This document shows, piece after piece, positions 59,928-64,000 of a stretch of DNA of 64,000 nucleotides. The position numbers were made by a program, and so were the translations under genes. Position 1 is the first letter of the stretch; each line of letters starts with the position of its first letter. The notes beneath the pieces were generated by a model that saw only the letters and a list, made by a program, of their open reading frames with translations, made no database searches and was not told the DNA's origin. The DNA comes from Cytobacillus oceanisediminis. GTDB lineage: Bacteria > Bacillota > Bacilli > Bacillales > Cytobacillaceae. The DNA is taken from NCBI RefSeq assembly GCF_003182355.1, contig NZ_QGTW01000002.1, positions 304,653 through 368,652 of the forward strand, given 5' to 3'.

Positions 59928-59961
59928 AACAAAAGGAGGAGGCAATGATTTGCCTCCTCCT
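59928..59961 (-). terminator. Terminator of the reverse-strand secreted-protein operon
   Basis: AGGAGGAGGCA (59934-59944) pairs exactly with TGCCTCCTCCT (59951-59961); on the reverse strand TTTTG follows. Confidence 0.75.
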
Positions 59962-59992
59962 AGTTATTTTACTTATGTTAAATTTTAAGTAG

Positions 59993-61087
59993 TTAGAGCA
60001 AATTCTTCTGTAATGCCAATTCTGTATCTGCGCTAGTCTCAGCCCAGAGAGAAGCTTCATAAGAAGAAGTAAACTCATTATTTTCAGAAGCATAGAAATC
60101 CGGGTTCAGGATGAGCTCAGATTTTTCCTCAGCCGTTAATGATAGGTTCCCGCTAGCAGAAGTTGCAGCCAGTTCCTTACTTGAAGAAATCGCAGCTGCT
60201 AAATCTGCTTCAGTGTTGCTTTGTAACTTAGTATTCAAAGAAGATTCTTTATCATTATCTTTAGGTTCCAGCTTAAGGCCACCCTCTGTTAATCCGTTAA
60301 TGGCTAGAGAAGCTTCATCTGCCTTCAAGTCAGCGATGATAGAGTCATTTTTCACAGTGCCACGGAATGTGGTCTCAATGCCATTCGTACTTTCACTCTC
60401 TTGACCTGCTTCCACGTTCGCTTCTGTGGCAGCTTCAAAACCTGCGGATAAAGCACTATTCGTTTCAATAGAAGCGTTGCTCTCACCACTCAGGGACACA
60501 TCCATTTGGCTGGAAGCCTCGGTATCAGCCGATCCTGACACTTCAGCGCCTGCGTCAGTCACTGCATCATTTACTGCAGATGAACCGTTCGATACAGTTT
60601 CAGTGACTTCCTCATTTTCAACTGATACGGACACTGCTGTGCTTGCATCACTTTTTCCATTAGCTTGAACAGAAACTTCATCTCCGGTTACGGATACATT
60701 GCTTTCTTTGAGGGAAGCCTGTGCCTTTAGATCAGCTTGTCCGCTGATCGCTGCGGTGTCATCAGTGTCTCCAGTTAGCTGGAGGTCCGCTTTTCCTTCA
60801 GTAGAGTGATCCTTGGAAACTGCTTTAATGGTTAATGAGTTATTAACACTTCCTTCAGCTGAAGTACCTTCAGTTTGAAAAGCAGATTCTGCTTGTGAAT
60901 GGATCGTGCCCTGCAAATCAAAGCCATCCTCTGTCTCAATAGTCACTTGATTTTCGCCTTGAAGCTGGCTGGAAAGTGTCAGGGAGTTTTCTTTTTCCTC
61001 AGCAAAACCGGTACTTCCTCCAATAAATAGACCTGCAGCGATTGCACCTGTAATAGATAATGTTTTTACTAGATTCTTCTTTTTCAT
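59993..61087 (-). CDS. Secreted low-complexity Ser/Ala/Glu-rich protein
   Basis: A 364-residue protein with a signal peptide (KKKNLVKTLSITGAIAAGLF, cleavage near GFAEE). The mature chain is strongly acidic and rich in Ser, Ala, Thr and Glu, with many loosely repeated short beta-like stretches (TLSSQLQGENQVTIETEDG, GKADLQLTGDTDDTAAISGQ, AEVSGSADTEASSQMDVSLS). It has no Cys and only one Trp. No wall-anchor motif (LPxTG) or membrane tail is seen, so it is probably released or wall-associated. ATG follows GGAGAGAAC. It is the second gene of a two-gene operon with 61134-62021. No family was recognised. Confidence 0.65.
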   Translation of the reverse strand: MKKKNLVKTLSITGAIAAGLFIGGSTGFAEEKENSLTLSSQLQGENQVTIETEDGFDLQGTIHSQAESAFQTEGTSAEGSVNNSLTIKAVSKDHSTEGKADLQLTGDTDDTAAISGQADLKAQASLKESNVSVTGDEVSVQANGKSDASTAVSVSVENEEVTETVSNGSSAVNDAVTDAGAEVSGSADTEASSQMDVSLSGESNASIETNSALSAGFEAATEANVEAGQESESTNGIETTFRGTVKNDSIIADLKADEASLAINGLTEGGLKLEPKDNDKESSLNTKLQSNTEADLAAAISSSKELAATSASGNLSLTAEEKSELILNPDFYASENNEFTSSYEASLWAETSADTELALQKNLL

Positions 61088-61133
61088 GATTATGTTCTCT
61101 CCTTCTTATTTTTTGATTTTTAAATATCGTCGT

Positions 61134-62021
61134 TTATAAGAAAGAAGAGAATTCCGGCGGCCGGGACGGCGGAGCATTTACCCATTGATCAAAGAACTGT
61201 CTTACATGACTGCTGCCGCCCATTGATGGCGAAGTAAGATCCTTTATTGTGCTTGGTAATATACCCGGAATATATGTAAAGGCTGAAACCGATGAACCTG
61301 CCTGACTGGAGGATGGTGACCCTGGGCCTCCGTTGGAAGGAATGATTATGTCCATTACAGGCATTTTTTTATCCGGAAGCAAGCTGGAAGAGTTTGAGCC
61401 CTGATCAGCGTTTCGCTTTGGTTTGGAACTTTGTTTTCCTGTGGGTTTACTATTATGTTGAAATAGCGTTTCTTCGTTATTGAAAGGTGTTTCCTTTTTG
61501 GAAATGGTGAACTTTTTCGTATCTTCCAATGGGAATGGTCTTTCAGATTCAGGTTTTGCATTTGATCTCTTAGAAACGCTTGCTTCTTTTTCAGATGTTT
61601 CAGCTTTTATAACAGGTTCTTTTAAAACCCCGGCTGATGGAGCTGGATCTTCCGCTTCTGCAGCTGCCTTTATATCTTGAAGACTGGCAGTTGGGGTAAC
61701 AGCCTTAACCAAATCTCCTTCCTCCAGTATGTCCACTTTTGCCGCTGGTGTGCTGGCGGAAGAAGAAATATTTTCAGAAAGCGATTCAACTGCTTCACTC
61801 ACAGCTTTGTCATGAGTGGATACAAAGTCTTCCAGCTCCTTATTAACAGCAGCGGTGCTTTCTTCCGTGCTGTTTTTTAATCCTGATTGTTCCTGGTCTT
61901 CCAGGACTGCTGTACCATCGGCCTCTGCTGCATCTGACAGCAAACCTGAATCGGCAGAAGCATAGCCCGGAAGGCTCATCACAAATATAAAGGAAAATAA
62001 ATAGAACAAACGGTGTTTCAC
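61134..62021 (-). CDS. Secreted low-complexity protein, unknown
   Basis: About 295 residues. The frame opens at GTG 62033, but GGGGGG lies only a few bases ahead of it; the GTG at 62021, about 11 bases after the ribosome binding site, gives a typical signal peptide (KHRLFYLFSFIFVMSLPGYASA). The mature part is Ser/Ala/Glu/Pro-rich with a basic middle (SKRSNAKPESERP, SKPTGKQSSKPKRNADQGS) and a Gly/Ser/Pro-rich end (IPSNGGPGSPSSSQAGSS) before a final FDQWVNAPPSRPPEFSSFL. It lies 46 bases upstream of the next secreted gene. No family was recognised. Confidence 0.6.
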   Translation of the reverse strand: MKHRLFYLFSFIFVMSLPGYASADSGLLSDAAEADGTAVLEDQEQSGLKNSTEESTAAVNKELEDFVSTHDKAVSEAVESLSENISSSASTPAAKVDILEEGDLVKAVTPTASLQDIKAAAEAEDPAPSAGVLKEPVIKAETSEKEASVSKRSNAKPESERPFPLEDTKKFTISKKETPFNNEETLFQHNSKPTGKQSSKPKRNADQGSNSSSLLPDKKMPVMDIIIPSNGGPGSPSSSQAGSSVSAFTYIPGILPSTIKDLTSPSMGGSSHVRQFFDQWVNAPPSRPPEFSSFL

Positions 62022-62033
62022 TGCGTCACTCAC

Positions 62034-62350
62034 CCCCCTTCGAAAGGAAATCTATTATGTATGAAAAAATCTTTTTCTATTGTTTATACCCTCTAGGAAA
62101 TGAATTAAACCTATTTTTTGAGATTTTTTTTTAGAAGAAAGAAAAGCCTTTAATAAAAGTATAAACATCCTAATAGGAGAGTGAAGCTGTCTTAAGTCCT
62201 AAATCTATTTTCATGACTTTTGAAGGTGGAAAAAATCCGGAGCAAGACCCCGGAAAACCCCACATTGCTCCTCTTTCTGATATGATGTAGTTACATCTAT
62301 TAAGTCGCAGTTCATCCTATTGAAGATCCTATTTATTTGGGGGAAGAAGT
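62034..62350. other. Divergent promoter region
   Basis: No gene is seen. The left half must carry the promoter of the reverse-strand secreted operon. At about 62239-62275 a hairpin (GGAGCAA/TTGCTCC) precedes CTTTCTGATATGATGTA, a sequence shared with the region ahead of the 29721 copy. Confidence 0.5.
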
Positions 62351-62839
62351 ATGGTTGGGGTAAAATCGGTCATCATCGATGGAGAAACGTTCTATATATT
62401 TAACAGTGCCATCTATATTTTCGAGTCTTCTACAGGAAGTACTTTGGAAGTGGATATGATTGTGAGTGAGGTTACTCTAAGAAAATATAAAGATAGGGAA
62501 AGTTTGATAGCAGAAATAGAGTTGGAAGATGGAAGAGTCATTAGTTCCTTTATGTTTTTAAAATCACTGCCGGGAAGGCTGCCCAGGCTTAATTTATTCT
62601 GTGAACTGGATGAGAGCGAAAACTACGAAGGTGTGCTTAGGATAAGTGAGAATGATTTGGCATTTCCAGATATTGAAGAAGGCATCACGTTAGAGGATAT
62701 CAGGAAAGTGGAGATGCCAAATGAAAAGATTACGCTTAAATTAAACTTGCCCATTGATCAAGTGGAATGGTTAAGAGAGCAGAAAAACAGGGATCTAAAT
62801 CTGCTATTTAAAGAGCTGTTATATAAGCATTTTAAATAG
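62351..62839 (+). CDS. Unknown protein A, copy 2 (intact)
   Basis: A 162-residue protein starting at ATG 62351 behind GGGGGAAG. The first 35 residues (GVKSVIIDGETFYIFNSAIY) look like a small beta hairpin; then comes an acidic, regular domain (SEVTLRKYKDRESLIAEIEL, DLAFPDIEEGITLEDIRKVE) and a helical end (QVEWLREQKNRDLNLLFKEL). It has no signal peptide or membrane segment. The frameshifted copy at 29721-30211 is about 80 percent alike by eye. In both loci a truncated HTH regulator gene follows 0.7-1.2 kb downstream. The family was not recognised; the regular charged pattern resembles small adaptor or antitoxin-like proteins only in a general way. Confidence 0.7.
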   Translation: MVGVKSVIIDGETFYIFNSAIYIFESSTGSTLEVDMIVSEVTLRKYKDRESLIAEIELEDGRVISSFMFLKSLPGRLPRLNLFCELDESENYEGVLRISENDLAFPDIEEGITLEDIRKVEMPNEKITLKLNLPIDQVEWLREQKNRDLNLLFKELLYKHFK

Positions 62840-62910
62840 ACAGACCAAAAATGGTGAACCAAAGTCTGTGTCTGACTATATCCGGTATAGAGCTGAAGGA
62901 GATAAAAATA

Positions 62911-62941
62911 AAACCTTGCTGATTTTTACAGCAAGGTTTTT
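62911..62941 (+). terminator. Rho-independent terminator after unknown gene A
   Basis: AAACCTTGCTG (62911-62921) pairs with CAGCAAGGTTT (62929-62939), followed by TT. It resembles the hairpin at 13374-13401. Confidence 0.8.
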
Positions 62942-63008
62942 CGCTATTTATTCTTTCAATCGAGTGCTGACCTGAAAACATTTTCACTTAAAAATTTCCC
63001 CATTAATT

Positions 63009-63140
63009 CTATATTTGTAAAAAGTAAAAAATAATCTTTATCCAGCCGAATAGCGAGAACCACAAAGGAATGCTTAATCCAGTGGCCCATAAAAGCCCTT
63101 TAATGAAATTCTCTGATTCTGGAAATTCTTGTTCGTTCAT
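63009..63140 (-). CDS. Small membrane protein (43 aa)
   Basis: ATG at 63140 with AAGGATG upstream. The product begins with an acidic head (NEQEFPESENFIKG) followed by one or two hydrophobic segments (LLWATGLSIPLWFSLFGWIK, IIFYFLQI). The codon use and topology look real, although the gene is too short to assign. Confidence 0.55.
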   Translation of the reverse strand: MNEQEFPESENFIKGLLWATGLSIPLWFSLFGWIKIIFYFLQI

Positions 63141-63581
63141 AACAATCATCCTTATTTAATCTTGTTTGTTATGAATTGTTTCCTGTCTCTACTAGTTATA
63201 TACATATTGGAAAAGCTTTGCGCCTTAATGAGGAAGAAGAAAAATAAAGATGAATACTTAAATGCTTGAGGAGTACGATCTGCTTAAATGATACAGACAC
63301 ACCAGATGTTATTGAATACTAACAAAAGAAATTAAATAGAGTTATCGCCCCCACCTTAATGGCTGTGGGCTTTTTTACAGTTTGCTAGCCATGTTTAGAT
63401 ATTTAAAGATTACCTGGCAAAAGAAAACATAAATCCGGACGATAGTAAAGAAAACAATTTGGAAGTATATAGGCTATATTACCTATATTAACATTGTATT
63501 TATGTTATTATTTTCCTATATGGCAATAACGCATATATTCATAGCCTTTATAAAATATAAAACACGAGGGGAGAAGACATC
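63141..63581. other. Spacer with a terminator and the promoter region of the truncated regulator
   Basis: Only the hairpin at 63347-63376 and, just before the next gene, the sequence TATGTTATTATTTTCCTATATGG are notable; the latter closely resembles the region ahead of the regulator copy at 31425. Confidence 0.5.
63347..63376 (+). terminator. Rho-independent terminator
   Basis: GCCCCCA (63347-63353) pairs with TGTGGGC (63364-63370) with one mismatch, followed by TTTTTT. Confidence 0.65.
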
Positions 63582-63851
63582 GTGATTGAAGAATCACACA
63601 TGAAAACCATGCGGATTTTGTCCCTGTTTGAACGTCTTAGCCAAGGAGAAGTAATCAGTAAGGAAAAGGAAGCAGAGAACTTTAATGTGAGTGTCAAAAC
63701 AATCCAGAGAGATCTGAAGGAAATAAACACTTATTTTTCGAATTATAAGTTTAACACTATAACAAATAGCATCGTTTATAACCGAAAGGCCAAAGGATAT
63801 ATGCTTAAGTTTAATAAGGAGTTAGCTTCAGTTAGGCCAGGAGGAAAGTGA
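63582..63851 (+). pseudogene. Truncated HTH regulator, copy 2
   Basis: GTG at 63582 behind GGGGAG opens an 89-residue protein whose first 77 residues match the regulator part of the 31425 ORF (IEESHMKTMRILSLFERLSQ, VSVKTIQRDLKEINTYFSNY). It is a DeoR/HTH_11-type DNA-binding domain without the WYL domain seen in full-length relatives; the frame ends after a short unrelated tail (ELASVRPGGK). A terminator follows at 63873-63900. It may be a broken gene or may still produce a DNA-binding peptide. Confidence 0.65.
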
Positions 63852-63872
63852 AGAGAAGTTACTTTACTTCAG

Positions 63873-63900
63873 CAAGGGATCTGGAAAGGTCCCTTGTTTT
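63873..63900 (+). terminator. Terminator after the truncated regulator
   Basis: CAAGGGA (63873-63879) pairs with TCCCTTG (63890-63896), followed by TTTTC. Confidence 0.7.
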
Positions 63901-64000
63901 CTTATTTTAGCAGGTATATTGACTGGAGTCCTATCCCTTTAGCCGGGAAGAGGCCGGCTGCCATTTATTTAAAAACATATGTCCCTTTTTTTGAAAACTC

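Noticed and set aside
1-64000. CRISPR arrays, tRNA and rRNA genes
   Set aside because: No regularly spaced repeats and no tRNA- or rRNA-like sequences were found on reading both strands.

Overview
The window looks like chromosome from a low-GC Gram-positive of the Bacillaceae. It has strong AGGAGG-type ribosome binding sites, lipobox signal peptides, sigma-A and sigma-54 promoters, CBO0543-, DUF3870-, MpsC- and NAGPA-type proteins, and Bacillus-style GGGGACAGG repeats. No rRNA, tRNA or CRISPR array was seen. No species can be named from this sequence alone.

Layout: (1) 0-0.8 kb is the 3' part of a comM/yifB-like gene, which recurs twice more as broken copies (14.4-14.9 kb and 31.7-32.9 kb). 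(2) 1.5-13.1 kb is a ten-gene operon behind a promoter and a structured leader. It holds a dipeptide-type ABC transporter (binding protein, two permeases, two ATPases), two M24-family proteins, an aspartoacylase-like deacylase, a DUF885-type metallopeptidase and a class III aminotransferase. Together they suggest uptake and dismantling of a peptide-like or N-acylated amino compound. (3) 13.1-15 kb is repeat-rich, with a REP-type transposase running in frame into a decayed comM. (4) 15-29.5 kb is a glycan island: a secreted GHL10-like hydrolase, an esterase, a sugar ABC system without its own ATPase, NanE, an RpiR regulator, a ROK kinase, a GH38 alpha-mannosidase, a DUF4127 protein and an FAD oxidoreductase. 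It suggests use of mannose- or ManNAc-containing glycans. (5) 29.7-32.9 kb is a scrambled zone with a frameshifted unknown gene, a truncated regulator fused to comM, and a membrane-anchored protein.

(6) 33.1-39 kb is a sigma-54 regulon: three acetoacetate-decarboxylase-like genes, a sodium:solute symporter with a tiny partner protein, divergent sigma-54 promoters sharing a central inverted repeat, and a PAS-AAA-Fis activator. (7) 39.5-46.6 kb holds an MpsC-family gene and then a polyamine-type ABC transporter with a nucleoside hydrolase and an adenine deaminase, pointing to purine nucleoside salvage. (8) 46.6-52.2 kb has duplicated repeats, a CBO0543 membrane protein and two large secreted proteins (SPOR-NAGPA; lamin-tail plus phospholipase D). 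(9) 52.5-56.4 kb has a SEC-C protein and AT-rich debris. (10) 56.4-59.7 kb encodes a secreted calcium-repeat protein ending in a DUF3289-like domain, followed 11 bp later by a small lipoprotein; this is a good candidate toxin and immunity pair. (11) 60-64 kb has two low-complexity secreted proteins and a second copy of the unknown-gene/regulator module seen at 29.7-31.9 kb.

Recurring themes are repeat-driven rearrangement (comM copies, the duplicated module, MITE-like elements, GGGGACAGG repeats) and a folded intercistronic RNA directly after each of the three ABC binding-protein genes. All functional calls are from reading the translated sequence; no database search was run.
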